Below, piece after piece: positions 17,058-26,140 of a DNA stretch of 34,589 nucleotides (the stretch's first letter is position 1; each line of letters starts with the position of its first letter). This DNA comes from Microbulbifer okhotskensis (lineage in GTDB: Bacteria; Pseudomonadota; Gammaproteobacteria; Pseudomonadales; Cellvibrionaceae): contig NZ_JALBWM010000044.1 of the NCBI RefSeq assembly GCF_023895975.1, positions 1 to 34,589 of the forward strand. The letters are read 5' to 3'. The notes under the pieces were generated by a model that did not search any database, had not been told where the DNA came from, and saw only the letters and a list, made by a program, of their open reading frames with translations. The translations under genes were made by a program, and so were the position numbers.

Positions 17058-18434
17058 ATGTCTCTACAGGTCTACAACACGCTTTCAGGCAAGAAAGAAC
17101 CCTTTGTACCACTGGTGGAAGATCAGGTGCGCATGTATGTGTGTGGCCCCACGGTGTACAACCGTGTGCATATCGGCAACGCCCGCCCGGTCGTGGTGTT
17201 TGACACCCTCTTCCGGGTATTGAAAAGAAATTTCAGCAATGTGATTTACGCGCGCAATATCACCGATATTGATGACAAAATCATGAAGACCGCGCGGGAA
17301 AACGGCGAGGAGATTGGCGTGCTGTCGGCGCGCTATGCTCAGGCTTACGATGAGGACATGGCTGCGCTCAATAACCTGCAGCCGAATATCGTCCCCTACG
17401 CCACCCAGCATTTACCGGAAATGATCGCCATGATCGAGAGCCTGGTAGAGAAGGGACACGCTTACGCGGCTGAGGGCCATGTGCTGTTCGCGGTGGAATC
17501 CATGGAGGAATACGGCCAGCTGTCCAAGCGCTCCCTCGACGATATGCTCGCCGGTGCGCGGGTGGAAGTGGCACCCTACAAAAAGTACGCCGGTGATTTC
17601 GTACTATGGAAGCCTTCTGCTGACAGCGAACCCGGTTGGGACAGCCCCTGGGGTCGCGGCCGCCCGGGCTGGCACCTCGAGTGCTCGGCAATGATCAAGA
17701 AGCACCTGGGTGACACTATCGACATCCATGGTGGCGGTCGCGACCTGACCTTCCCGCACCACGAGAATGAGCGCGCCCAGAGCTGCTGCGCCAATGGTGA
17801 AGACTTTGTGCGTTACTGGATGCACAATGGTTATGTCAACATTGATGGTGAGAAGATGTCCAAATCCCTGGGTAACTTCCGCATGGTTAAAGACCTGCTG
17901 AGCCAATACCCGGGGGAAGTGCTGCGCTTCGCCTTGTTGTCTGCCCATTACCGCTCTGATGTGAATTTCAGCGCGGACTTGCTCGACCAGACCTGGCGCA
18001 CCTTGGATACTCTCTACGGTGCTCTGCGTGAGACCGAAGCGGTTGTGGCGGACGTAGTGGATCTGAGTGGCAGTGCATTTATTAAGGCATTGGAAGATGA
18101 CCTCAACACGCCCATCGCCATCAGCGAACTACACAAAATCGCCCGCGACCTGAATAAGGCCGAAGTCGTCGATAAGCCTCGCCTCAAGGGGTTAGTGCTG
18201 GCTGCCGGCGATATGTTAGGTATCCTCCAGCAAGACCCAGAAGCTTGGTTCAAGCAGACCCGTGGCGGTGAAGAGTCCATTTCCGCTGAGGAAATCGAAG
18301 CTCTGATCGAAGAGCGTGTGCAGAGTAAGAAAAACCGTGACTTTGCCCGTGCCGATGGGATTCGCGAAGCGTTAAAATCCAAGGGCGTGGTACTTGAGGA
18401 TAGCCGCGAAGGCACCAAGTGGCGCCGCGAGTAG
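17058..18434 (+). CDS. cysS: cysteinyl-tRNA synthetase
   Basis: Class I synthetase of 458 residues (E. coli 461). [18 protein letters not shown] carries the HIGH-type motif as HIGN (38-41), and KMSKS is at 266-270. The zinc ligands Cys29, Cys209, His234 and Glu238 are in YVCG, LECS and HHENE, at almost the same positions as in E. coli. The ATG at 17058 was chosen because the protein then begins level with E. coli CysS and has GAGAGAAG just before it; an in-frame GTG at 17004 would add 18 unconserved residues. Confidence 0.98.
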   Translation: MSLQVYNTLSGKKEPFVPLVEDQVRMYVCGPTVYNRVHIGNARPVVVFDTLFRVLKRNFSNVIYARNITDIDDKIMKTARENGEEIGVLSARYAQAYDEDMAALNNLQPNIVPYATQHLPEMIAMIESLVEKGHAYAAEGHVLFAVESMEEYGQLSKRSLDDMLAGARVEVAPYKKYAGDFVLWKPSADSEPGWDSPWGRGRPGWHLECSAMIKKHLGDTIDIHGGGRDLTFPHHENERAQSCCANGEDFVRYWMHNGYVNIDGEKMSKSLGNFRMVKDLLSQYPGEVLRFALLSAHYRSDVNFSADLLDQTWRTLDTLYGALRETEAVVADVVDLSGSAFIKALEDDLNTPIAISELHKIARDLNKAEVVDKPRLKGLVLAAGDMLGILQQDPEAWFKQTRGGEESISAEEIEALIEERVQSKKNRDFARADGIREALKSKGVVLEDSREGTKWRRE

Positions 18435-18474
18435 GGCGTCATTCGTCAATCCAGAAAGATACGCGATGAGATCC

Positions 18475-18509
18475 CTCCCCAGATGCTGTTATTCAGCAAT
18501 TGGGGGGAG
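18475..18509 (+). terminator. possible hairpin terminator after cysS
   Basis: CTCCCC (18475-18480) can pair with GGGGAG-type bases ending at 18509, and TGCTG/CAGCA forms an inner stem around TTATT, with an unpaired bulge between. It begins 40 nt past the cysS stop. The T-rich stretch that follows is loose (TAATTCGAATTTCATTT), so efficient termination is uncertain and read-through into the lipoprotein and jet genes is possible. Confidence 0.35.
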
Positions 18510-18543
18510 TGTGTAATTCGAATTTCATTTGTAGAAGCAAGCC

Positions 18544-18732
18544 ATGAAAAAAGTACTTATCCTGACCACTTCTGTTGTTGCCCTTATTGCGCTGACCGCT
18601 TGTGAGCCCAAGCGCGGCTCCGATGCCTGGTGCGAGAAAATGGATGGTATTCCCAAAGGACAGTGGACTTTTGAGGATACTGGCGACTACACCAAATATT
18701 GCGTTTTCAACCAAAAGCCGGAAGAAGAATAA
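18544..18732 (+). CDS. DUF3012 family small lipoprotein
   Basis: This 62-residue protein has a clear lipoprotein signal: MKK, a hydrophobic run, and the lipobox LTAC with Cys20 as the acylated residue. The mature part, about 43 residues with SDAWCEKMDGIPKGQWT and a final KYCVFN, matches the DUF3012 family and has two further Cys residues that could form a disulfide. Function is unknown. Its TAA is only 15 bp before the TTG start of jetA, and the two frames are the same, so it may share the jet transcript. Chance co-location is equally possible. Confidence 0.8.
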   Translation: MKKVLILTTSVVALIALTACEPKRGSDAWCEKMDGIPKGQWTFEDTGDYTKYCVFNQKPEEE

Positions 18733-18747
18733 ACGAGCACTCTGTCG

Positions 18748-20175
18748 TTGTTCTTCGTTGATTCCCATCAGCACTTCTTCCGCCCGCTGACCGGTAAATA
18801 TCGTGAGCAGGTGGTCGAGTGCCTGCGTCTTTTGTATGAGCGTCTGTATACCGCCAAGGCTGATTATGGTGAGTCTCTGCTGCGCGAACAGATTCTTGAA
18901 ATTTTTGCTGAGGCCTTGACCCGCGCACCGCAACTGGATAGCGAGGAAGGGGTGCAGGACCCTGAGGGGCGCTTTCGTAATCTGCGGGATCAGGCCGTCT
19001 GGGTACTGAACAGTTTGGTGGAGTTTGGCTGGCTGGAAAAACAGGTGGATAGCGCCACGCTCACGGCTACTTATCCCTTCAGCCGTCGCGGCCGCCTGTT
19101 TACGCAGCCATTGGTGGAGGTCAATGGTACTCGTGTACGCACCCGCCATCGCAATACCCGCAATACCTTGAACGCCCTGGAAGCCTTCGCCAGCCGCGGA
19201 GAAGTCCATGACTTGATCGATGCCTGGGAGTACTCCGAACGTATCGTTGCGGATTTCACCGATATGATCGCCGAACTGGAAGAGCGCAAGCGTGAAATGG
19301 TGCGAGAAGTGGAAGCCCAGCTGTTGGTGCAGCAGGCCACCGATGAATTTTTCTCCTTTATGGAGAGCCGTTTCCAGCCGGACTTGGCCATTCGTCTGTC
19401 AGCAGATAGCGTGGAAAAACATCGGGACTCCATCAATCGGGTGATTAACCGTATTCGCGCTATGGAAGATGTGCAGAAGGCCGCGTGGGAGAAACGCCTA
19501 CGCCAGCTTTTGCCGGAACTGTTGCAGCGGGGGCAGTCGCTGTTGTGGTTGATGCTCGACACTATCGAAGATCGCATGCGTCGCGCCTGCGAGGTGAAAT
19601 TGCCCGCGCTGCGCCGCGCTTTGCAAGGCTTTACCAAGCGCGCCGATATTATTATCCGTCAACTTAGCTACTTGCACAGCCAGGCCGAAGGCGAGTTTGC
19701 CGACCTGTGCCAGCGTTTGGGTGAAAGCCGGCAAAAAACACAATTACTGCAGCAATTAGGGCATCAGTTGGGCGGTTTCCAGTTGCGCCTGTTCGACCCC
19801 AAGCAAACCCAGTTATGGCAGCGCAATCGCCGCCAGCCGGTGAATACCCGGATGGAAGAGGAGTCCCCCATCGGTGAGGAAAATCGCCGCGAAATAGAGC
19901 TACAACAACTGCTCGACCAGGCGTTTAACTTCAACAACAGCCACCTGCGGGAGTATTTACAAGATGCCCTGGGCACCGGCCGTCAGATCAATAGCCGCAA
20001 TCTGCCGTTGCGAGATGCGCGGGATCTTTTGGCGATGAGCCATGTGATTGAAGCGGCAGCGGTCAACCAGAGTGGCGCCGCCGACTTGCGGGTAAAATTT
20101 ACCGGGGAAATTGCCAGCAATGATTATTTCACCAAAATTGACGAATATATTCTGGAGCTGAAAAACAGTGATTGA
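18748..20175 (+). CDS. jetA: Wadjet/MksF-type kleisin subunit JetA
   Basis: The first gene of a four-gene Wadjet (JetABCD, also called MksFEBG) locus. JetA is the kleisin that bridges the SMC dimer. The 475-residue protein opens with FFVDSHQHFFRPLTGKYRE, which I recall as typical of JetA/MksF proteins. Residues about 20-130 look like a winged-helix region (FRNLRDQAVWVLNSLVEFGWLE) and about 165-335 are long charged helices. The start is TTG at 18748, chosen because the conserved MFFVD begins there; CTG at 18742 is the only near alternative. Its last codons overlap jetB by 8 bp. Family assignment rests mainly on the neighbours plus the N-terminus; the Wadjet subtype is not assigned. Confidence 0.85.
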   Translation: MFFVDSHQHFFRPLTGKYREQVVECLRLLYERLYTAKADYGESLLREQILEIFAEALTRAPQLDSEEGVQDPEGRFRNLRDQAVWVLNSLVEFGWLEKQVDSATLTATYPFSRRGRLFTQPLVEVNGTRVRTRHRNTRNTLNALEAFASRGEVHDLIDAWEYSERIVADFTDMIAELEERKREMVREVEAQLLVQQATDEFFSFMESRFQPDLAIRLSADSVEKHRDSINRVINRIRAMEDVQKAAWEKRLRQLLPELLQRGQSLLWLMLDTIEDRMRRACEVKLPALRRALQGFTKRADIIIRQLSYLHSQAEGEFADLCQRLGESRQKTQLLQQLGHQLGGFQLRLFDPKQTQLWQRNRRQPVNTRMEEESPIGEENRREIELQQLLDQAFNFNNSHLREYLQDALGTGRQINSRNLPLRDARDLLAMSHVIEAAAVNQSGAADLRVKFTGEIASNDYFTKIDEYILELKNSD

Positions 20176-20905
20176 ACAGGCTTTGGAAGAGGCTCTGGCA
20201 CAGTGCCGCCTGAACCGCAGTGAATTCTCTGAACTGCTGGTGCGTCTGTTGGATTACGGTGTGATCTGCCGGGATGAGAGTGTGATAGAGACCACCCTTT
20301 ACGATCGTTTCCAGCGCTGTGAGCAGCTGGTGCGTGAATGGGTGGCACCACTGGGGTTGCGTTTACAGCACGATAGTCGTTTCCAGTTTATCCGCGTCTA
20401 CCCGCCCGGTGCCGAGGTACCCGGCCTGCCAGATCAGGAAGATCCGCACCACGGTGGTTTTCGCGCGCGTCTCAGTCAGCAAGAAGTAGCCGCCATCCTC
20501 GCCCTGCGGGTTGAGTACGACAAGGCGCTGCGGGAAGGGCAGGTGGACGAGAACGGCTGTGCCGCACTGTCTCTGGAGGCGTTGGAACTGGGCATGCGCA
20601 ACCTGCTTAAAATGTCTTTGCCGGATAAACATGCCGAGCGTAAAAGCCTCCTGAAGAAATTGCGCCAGCTGCGCCTAGTGCAATTCAGTAGTGATGAGGT
20701 GGAAACCTGTGCCGAAGTTTGGTTGCGAGTGCGCCCGACTATCGCCCACTTTGTCAGTGAATCAGTGCTACACCAGTTGATAGATAGTGAAACTGTTGAA
20801 GCTGTACCCTCGGCCGAAGGTGAGATGGAAGAGGCAATGGCCTCTGCTCGTATCACGCCGGAGAGTGAAGATCACAGCCTATTTGAGAGCGAAGCTACCT
20901 CTTAG
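20168..20905 (+). CDS. jetB: Wadjet/MksE-type subunit JetB (DUF4194)
   Basis: A 245-residue DUF4194 protein, the KITE/MksE-like subunit that binds the kleisin JetA. Visible family features are the N-terminal helix pair, LVRLLDYGVICRDES (24-38), RFQFIRVYPPG (76-86), the winged-helix-like LSQQEVAAILALRVEYDKAL and LKKLRQLRLVQF, and an acidic C-terminal tail. The GTG start at 20168 overlaps the jetA stop, so translation is likely coupled. A 144-bp gap before jetC is unusual for this otherwise tight operon. Confidence 0.88.
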   Translation: MIEQALEEALAQCRLNRSEFSELLVRLLDYGVICRDESVIETTLYDRFQRCEQLVREWVAPLGLRLQHDSRFQFIRVYPPGAEVPGLPDQEDPHHGGFRARLSQQEVAAILALRVEYDKALREGQVDENGCAALSLEALELGMRNLLKMSLPDKHAERKSLLKKLRQLRLVQFSSDEVETCAEVWLRVRPTIAHFVSESVLHQLIDSETVEAVPSAEGEMEEAMASARITPESEDHSLFESEATS

Positions 20906-20916
20906 AGTGAAGTTAA

Positions 20917-20941
20917 CCATGGTCGGATATAGCGGCCATGG
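20917..20941 (+). other. hairpin between jetB and jetC
   Basis: CCATGGTCG (20917-20925) and CGGCCATGG (20933-20941) form a 9-bp stem with one G:U pair around a 7-nt loop, 12 nt after the jetB stop. No T run follows. It could attenuate or protect the jetAB message and so set the amount of JetC. The regulatory role is inferred only. Confidence 0.35.
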
Positions 20942-21023
20942 ATCATTGAGAAATATTCGACCACCTGGGGCTGCGCGAGTCGCGCTCAGGAGCCTTGGAG
21001 AGGCTAGTCGGGTTCCCGCCTGC

Positions 21024-21057
21024 GAAAAGACGATGTTTTTGAAAAGACTATGTTTCT
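21024..21057 (+). repeat. 17-bp tandem duplication at the jetC start
   Basis: Two adjacent 17-bp units (21024-21040 and 21041-21057) differ at two positions; each contains GAAAAGAC then ATGTTT. The upstream copy puts an extra ATG at 21033, out of frame with jetC (ATG 21050), which would read MFLKRLCF and stop at 21059, a near copy of the true start MFLKKL. This looks like replication slippage at the ribosome-binding region. Confidence 0.6.
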
Positions 21058-24000
21058 AAAAAAACTGATCCTGATTAACTGGGGCAATATTCCGCAGTTG
21101 GAGTATGAGTTCGGCCCTATCAATCTGTTTTCCGGTGGCAATGGCTCCGGAAAAACTACGGCGGCCGATGCAATCCAGACGCTGATGACCGCCGCCCACG
21201 ATACCTTGTTTACCTTTAACCCCGGGCAGGATGAAACCACCCAGCGTGGGCGCGGCGGTAAACAGGTGCGTACCCTGGCCTCCTATGTACTTGGCTGTGA
21301 TGACGGCAGTTATGCCCGCCTGGAGCCCACCGATTGTTACATCGCGGGTATTTTCTACCCCACCAGCGGTGAAGACGACGCAGAGCCATTTACTGCAGTA
21401 ATGGGGATTCGCGCCCATCTGGATAACAGCAGCAAGCCGGCACAGGCGCGCCAGAGCGACTTGCGCTTTTTTGTGTTTCCCGGCGAACAATTGGTGATGG
21501 GGGATTTTGTCCGGGACTACACCGATGGTAAACACCTACTGCCACTGGATAAATTCAACCAAGTACTGGGCAAGCAGTTCGAGAAAGTTGAGCAGTACGA
21601 CAAGAAGAAAGCCTATCTGCGCCGCCTTTACGGCGCTCTGCGCGGTCGCCGCGATGCAGTGTCTGATCGTGAAGCCATACATGCTGCGCGTACCTTCGCC
21701 AACTTTATGGCTTACAAGCCGGTAAAAAGTATCAACGACTTTGTCGCCCTGGAAGTATTGGAAAAGCGCGACCTGGGGGATGCTATTCGCTCGGTTTCCG
21801 AGTTGATGAAAACCATCCACAGCATGGAACAGGAAGCTCGCCAGATTGTTGAGAGGGTGAGTTCCCTGGAGTCCATTGCCCAGTCGGTGGAACTCTACCG
21901 GGAGCAATGGCTGCAGCTGCGTGTGCAGGAATATTTATGTGCACGCCACCGCCAGCAGCGGGTACAGAAAAGTTACTTGAGCGGTAAGAATGACCAGCAG
22001 AAACTGCGTAGCAGCCAAGAGAGTAATGAGCGCGAAGTACACATTGCCTCCGAGCGGGTAGAGCAGCTCAATGGGCAGCTGGTGGAATTGCAGGCCCAGC
22101 GTCTTGGTATCGATGCGCTGCGCAACAAAGACGAACTGGAACAGCGCATTAATAATGCTCTGAGCTTGCTGTCCCAACAGCACACGCCGCTCTCTGCTGA
22201 AGAGGCGCGCTGGCGTGAAAACCGCGAAACGGCGCAAGAGTTGTTAAATCTGCTCAATTCGACTTCTGCCGAGCTGGAAATTCCCGCCTTCTCGGATAAG
22301 GCGCTGGTAGAAGCAATCAAGCAGGTAGCCCGCGAAGAGGATCTCCCGGACCTGCACAAGTTATTGGGTAAAGACTGGATCGACCTGGCAGCGTTGGAGC
22401 CGCTGCGCGAGCGTGCCTCCAGCAGTGAAGTGCTGCAAAACCGCCTCTTTGACTTGCTGGAAGCCTCAGGGCAGGCCACTACCGGTGATGAGTCGTCGCC
22501 AAAGGAACAGATCGCCCAACAGTCCTCCCGCTGGGAACAAAAAGTACAACAACTGCAAAAGCAGCTGCGTACCCAGGAAAGCCGCATCCAGCATTTACTG
22601 GCCAATCGGGTGCGCTACCCCCAGGCAGTGGAAGTGGCCCTGGCGGCTATTCGCGAGCAGTGCCCACAGGCAGAACCCCGCGTGCTTTGTGATTATGTGG
22701 AGGTGTTGGACGAGCGTTGGCAGATGGCGATTGAAGGCTATCTGGGCGGCGCGCGCTTCTCGATTATTGTCGAGCCGGAACACGAAGCCCAAGCGATTTG
22801 CATAGTACGTAGCCTGCCCGGGCGCAATAATCGCGCCCGGGTTATTCAGGGTGATAAAGCCCGCAAGGATGCCGAGCGCCTGGATGCTCCGGCAAATTCC
22901 ATTGTCGAGTTGATGGAATTTACCCATAAAACGGCTGAGCACTACTTGCGCGCTTCCTACGGTGCCGTGGTTCAGGTGGAAGATGAACACGAGCTGCGCA
23001 GCACCCGCCGCGGTCTCACGGCCAACGGTATGGCCAGTGGCAACTACAGCATGTGGCGTTGCGATATGGATGATGCCGAGCTGGTATTCGGCCAGGGCGC
23101 CCGCGCCCGTGCCCTGGCGGCACAACAGCGCGCCATGGAGCAACTGCTTGAAGACGCTGCGCAGATCAACGAGCGCCACCAGCTCTATCGCCGCGTCACC
23201 CATGCGGTGCGGGGGTTGGCGAATATCAAACTGCTCACGATTGTAGACTCTGCCCTGACAGCGCAGCGGGAATGGCGCAACGCCGAGCGCGCCCTGGAAA
23301 ACCTGGACCTGAAGGACTTCGAGCAGTTTGAACAACAAGTGGACGAGCTCAAGGCACAATTGAAGAGCCAGCAGGAGCAGTTGTCTGTTCTGCAGCGGAA
23401 AACCGGCTCCTTGGACACCAAGTTAAAGAATAACGAAAAATTTTTGTATGCCCTGTCCGGCGAACTGGAATCCCTGGACGATGCCGCCAGTGACACTGAG
23501 GAGATGGTCCGACGTATTATCGCCATTGATCCGGCTTTCGATACGGAACAGGTCCTGATCACCGCCGACGAACAGGTAGAGCGTGCCGCAGACAATTTTG
23601 ATTTCTCTGCGGATATCGAAAACTGGCAAGGGTTGCTGGAAAAATACAGCCGCCAGCTGGATCGTGCGGTTATGGAATACAACGCCACCTGTGCCAGCGT
23701 GGATACTCTGGTATTTGAGCCGGATTTGACTGCTGGTCATAGAGACGGGCTGTTCAAGTTAATCCTCGGACTCGGCGACCAGGTCGAGACGCTGCGCAAT
23801 CGATTGAAGAACAACTTGCTAGTGGAGCGCCACGATCAACTGTTAGGGTTAAAAAAATCCTTCAATACCACTTTTGTAACCCACCTTTGTCACGCCATCT
23901 ACCAGTCGATCAACGATGGCAAGCGCGTACTGGATAATCTCAATAAGGAGCTGGAACACCACCGTTTCGGCGCCGATCGCGAGCGTTTCCGCTTCGATTA

Positions 24001-24694
24001 TCAGTGGGTAGCCGAGTTTAAGGAGTACTGGAACTTCTTTAAGGCCGTGATTGAATTACCCAACCTGGGCGAAGAGCAGAGCCTGTTTGATACTGATTTG
24101 GCACCCAAACACTGCAAGGTGCGCGATCGTTTATTGAGTATGCTGTTGAGTGACGATGAGCAGGTAGCGCGGCGCGAGCTGGATCGTATCAGTGATTATC
24201 GGAACTATCGCAGCTATGAGATTTATAAGGAACCGGAAGGCAAGGAACCCATCGCTCTTAGCCAGTACGGCACCGGCTCTGGCGGCCAGCTGGAAACTCC
24301 GGCCTATATTATCCGCTCTGCTGCGGTCACTTCGGCTTTCCGCTTTGGCGAAAGTGGCAGCCACCTGCAGATGGTATTGGTAGATGAAGCCTTCTCTAAA
24401 ATGGACGAATCCCGCTCCAAGGAAGTGATTCGCTACCTGACCGAAACGCTGGGACTGCAGTTGTTGTTTATTATGCCGAGCAGTAAATCTGGGCCCTTTA
24501 TGGACTTGATCTCCAATCAGTTTGTGTTCAGCAAGTGCCCTAGTGCTAGGCCTATCGGCCAGCTGAATACCCGTGTGTATGTGGATCGCAAGGTGTGCAA
24601 TCAGGAACGCATCGCCGAACTCTGGGCCAATCATCGACGCTCAATCCGCCAGCAGGCGTCACTGGACTTTATGGATCTGGTGGAAACAGAATGA
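21050..24694 (+). CDS. jetC: Wadjet/MksB-type SMC ATPase JetC
   Basis: The 1214-residue motor subunit, an SMC/MukB-like ABC ATPase that forms the dimer which extrudes DNA loops and senses circular plasmids. The N-terminal head has LFSGGNGSGKTT (Walker A, Lys35). Long coiled coils run from about 250-540 and 690-900, around a globular hinge-like stretch (about 545-690, with GYLGGARFSIIV). The C-terminal head has the signature GTGSGGQ (about 1074), Walker B MVLVDEAFSKMD (about 1108-1119, Asp and Glu present) and a D-loop region. All ATPase residues seem intact, so the protein should be active. The ATG at 21050 is the only start keeping LINWGNI; a 17-bp duplication lies on top of it. Confidence 0.93.
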   Translation: MFLKKLILINWGNIPQLEYEFGPINLFSGGNGSGKTTAADAIQTLMTAAHDTLFTFNPGQDETTQRGRGGKQVRTLASYVLGCDDGSYARLEPTDCYIAGIFYPTSGEDDAEPFTAVMGIRAHLDNSSKPAQARQSDLRFFVFPGEQLVMGDFVRDYTDGKHLLPLDKFNQVLGKQFEKVEQYDKKKAYLRRLYGALRGRRDAVSDREAIHAARTFANFMAYKPVKSINDFVALEVLEKRDLGDAIRSVSELMKTIHSMEQEARQIVERVSSLESIAQSVELYREQWLQLRVQEYLCARHRQQRVQKSYLSGKNDQQKLRSSQESNEREVHIASERVEQLNGQLVELQAQRLGIDALRNKDELEQRINNALSLLSQQHTPLSAEEARWRENRETAQELLNLLNSTSAELEIPAFSDKALVEAIKQVAREEDLPDLHKLLGKDWIDLAALEPLRERASSSEVLQNRLFDLLEASGQATTGDESSPKEQIAQQSSRWEQKVQQLQKQLRTQESRIQHLLANRVRYPQAVEVALAAIREQCPQAEPRVLCDYVEVLDERWQMAIEGYLGGARFSIIVEPEHEAQAICIVRSLPGRNNRARVIQGDKARKDAERLDAPANSIVELMEFTHKTAEHYLRASYGAVVQVEDEHELRSTRRGLTANGMASGNYSMWRCDMDDAELVFGQGARARALAAQQRAMEQLLEDAAQINERHQLYRRVTHAVRGLANIKLLTIVDSALTAQREWRNAERALENLDLKDFEQFEQQVDELKAQLKSQQEQLSVLQRKTGSLDTKLKNNEKFLYALSGELESLDDAASDTEEMVRRIIAIDPAFDTEQVLITADEQVERAADNFDFSADIENWQGLLEKYSRQLDRAVMEYNATCASVDTLVFEPDLTAGHRDGLFKLILGLGDQVETLRNRLKNNLLVERHDQLLGLKKSFNTTFVTHLCHAIYQSINDGKRVLDNLNKELEHHRFGADRERFRFDYQWVAEFKEYWNFFKAVIELPNLGEEQSLFDTDLAPKHCKVRDRLLSMLLSDDEQVARRELDRISDYRNYRSYEIYKEPEGKEPIALSQYGTGSGGQLETPAYIIRSAAVTSAFRFGESGSHLQMVLVDEAFSKMDESRSKEVIRYLTETLGLQLLFIMPSSKSGPFMDLISNQFVFSKCPSARPIGQLNTRVYVDRKVCNQERIAELWANHRRSIRQQASLDFMDLVETE

Positions 24695-24752
24695 TCTGAG
24701 CAAGGATTTTAAAATCTGGGGGGGAACCCCACCACGGGCAGGGAGGCAACCG

Positions 24753-25955
24753 ATGGAAAAGGCATTGCCGTATTGGGTTGAAGACAATCCATTGTTGATA
24801 GGAATCCTGAATTTCTTTCTGGATAAGCGGGATAGCCAACTTGAGCGAGGCAAGGAAGCCCGTATCAGTTATAGGCTGGATTTACGAGCCAGAAGTAAAC
24901 GCTGGCAGCAGGTGTTAGAGCCGCTGAGAGACCCCAGCCAGGATGAGCAAGTGCTGTGGGATGAACTCCAATACTTCGCCAAAGAGTACCAGTGCTTTGC
25001 GGTCAAGCCAAACCCCAAAAGACGGCCGGGTATTGCCGAGTGGCAGGGAGCCCAGCTGATCTTTCGAGATGCCTGCGAAGATCAATTGCGCCTGTGGTTG
25101 AAACGTCCGTGCCCGAATCTACGAAATCTCGCCTGGTCTACCGCGTTTGAGCGGTTCACAGACCGCTTTGAAAATCCCACAGCTTTTCCTTTGGGGGGGC
25201 TGCAGCTGCAGGCGGGCTTCCAATCTATCGAAGAAGAGATCTCCTGCTGGACCGCTATTGGTGATGAGTTGCGCTTGGGCGAGAAAATTTCCTGGCGGCA
25301 ATTGGCCGCCCGCTGTTTTAACGGGGACTCCAAGTACCTTGAGTTACACAGTCGCCAATCCCTGGTGTGCAACTTATACCCAGAGCTAAGCCAGAATATT
25401 CAACAGCGTCAGTTATTGTTCCACCTTTATCTGCCCGAAGAGTTCGAACAGGTGATTTTTATTGAAAACCAGGACACCTTTATCCGCCTGGCAGAACTGA
25501 AGCCCAAGTGCACTGCACTGGTTTACAGTGAGGGCTACCAGGGTGGCGCCGAGCGAATTCGCAATCAGAATATCGCTCAATTTAGTGCGTTTAATTCGGT
25601 TTGCGAAGATGCCCGGAGGCAATTTCTCGAATGGTGGTATGGCAATAATATTCTGGCTCTGCCCATTTATTTCTGGGGAGACCTGGATTGTGCAGGAATG
25701 CGTATTGCTGCTGCCTTGCGAAAAAGCTTTCCTGAACTGCAATGCTGGCGTCCGGGTTACGATTTGTTGCTGGATATTCTCTGTAGCAAACGCGGTCATA
25801 ATCCTGAGCAGGCGGGTAAGGAGCGGCAAAAACCGATCGAAAAAATCGGCTGTGAATATGCCGACAGTACCTTGATACCAGCGATAGCAAAGAAGAATCG
25901 CTACGTAGATCAAGAGGCAGCAGTGCTTGGTAAGTTGATATCTGCATTGGCTTGA
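24753..25955 (+). CDS. jetD: Wadjet/MksG-type Toprim nuclease subunit JetD (DUF2220)
   Basis: JetD is the nuclease that cuts plasmid DNA held by the JetABC motor. The 400-residue protein has an N-terminal DNA-binding-like half and a C-terminal topoisomerase VI/Toprim domain. The catalytic Glu is in IENQDTF (residue 238), and the DxD pair is in FWGDLDCAGM (Asp310 and Asp312). These residues are intact, so nuclease activity is expected. The ATG at 24753 is chosen for its strong GGGAGG at 24741-24746; the open frame upstream runs into jetC and is not conserved-looking. It starts 58 bp after the jetC stop. Confidence 0.92.
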   Translation: MEKALPYWVEDNPLLIGILNFFLDKRDSQLERGKEARISYRLDLRARSKRWQQVLEPLRDPSQDEQVLWDELQYFAKEYQCFAVKPNPKRRPGIAEWQGAQLIFRDACEDQLRLWLKRPCPNLRNLAWSTAFERFTDRFENPTAFPLGGLQLQAGFQSIEEEISCWTAIGDELRLGEKISWRQLAARCFNGDSKYLELHSRQSLVCNLYPELSQNIQQRQLLFHLYLPEEFEQVIFIENQDTFIRLAELKPKCTALVYSEGYQGGAERIRNQNIAQFSAFNSVCEDARRQFLEWWYGNNILALPIYFWGDLDCAGMRIAAALRKSFPELQCWRPGYDLLLDILCSKRGHNPEQAGKERQKPIEKIGCEYADSTLIPAIAKKNRYVDQEAAVLGKLISALA

Positions 25956-26084
25956 TGCCTGGGTATGGAGTGTTTTCTGTCACTATAGGATAAATTTTGG
26001 CGGTTTTTTCAGGGTCGAGGCTGTCGCAAAGGCTTCGGTCAGCTTTAGAACTTGTTTTTTATGCGCAATCTCTCGGAAGATACA

Positions 26085-26107
26085 GGGAATTTACTGTAAA
26101 AATTCCC
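26085..26107 (+). terminator. possible terminator hairpin after jetD
   Basis: GGGAATTT (26085-26092) pairs perfectly with AAATTCCC (26100-26107) around a 7-nt loop, and TTTAAATAA follows. It is 130 nt after jetD and 34 nt before the ATG of the next gene, so it could end the jet transcript or lie in the leader of the downstream gene. The stem is A/T-rich and of moderate strength. Confidence 0.4.
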
Positions 26108-26140
26108 TTTAAATAACAAGGGAAGTTTCCGGAGTTTACT

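Noticed and set aside
20787..21059. 90-codon plus-strand frame across the end of jetB and the jetB-jetC gap
   Set aside because: Its first half lies out of frame inside jetB, and the composition is random-like. Only the last 46 codons lie in the gap, and these are treated as a possible leader.
22595..23359. Long minus-strand frame (254 codons) antisense to jetC, and similar ones at 21973-22605 and 24131-24634
   Set aside because: They are shadows of the strongly coding jetC strand, with no start signal or family match.
24573..24752. Upstream extension of jetD by 60 codons
   Set aside because: Most of it lies out of frame within jetC, and a strong GGGAGG site precedes the ATG at 24753.
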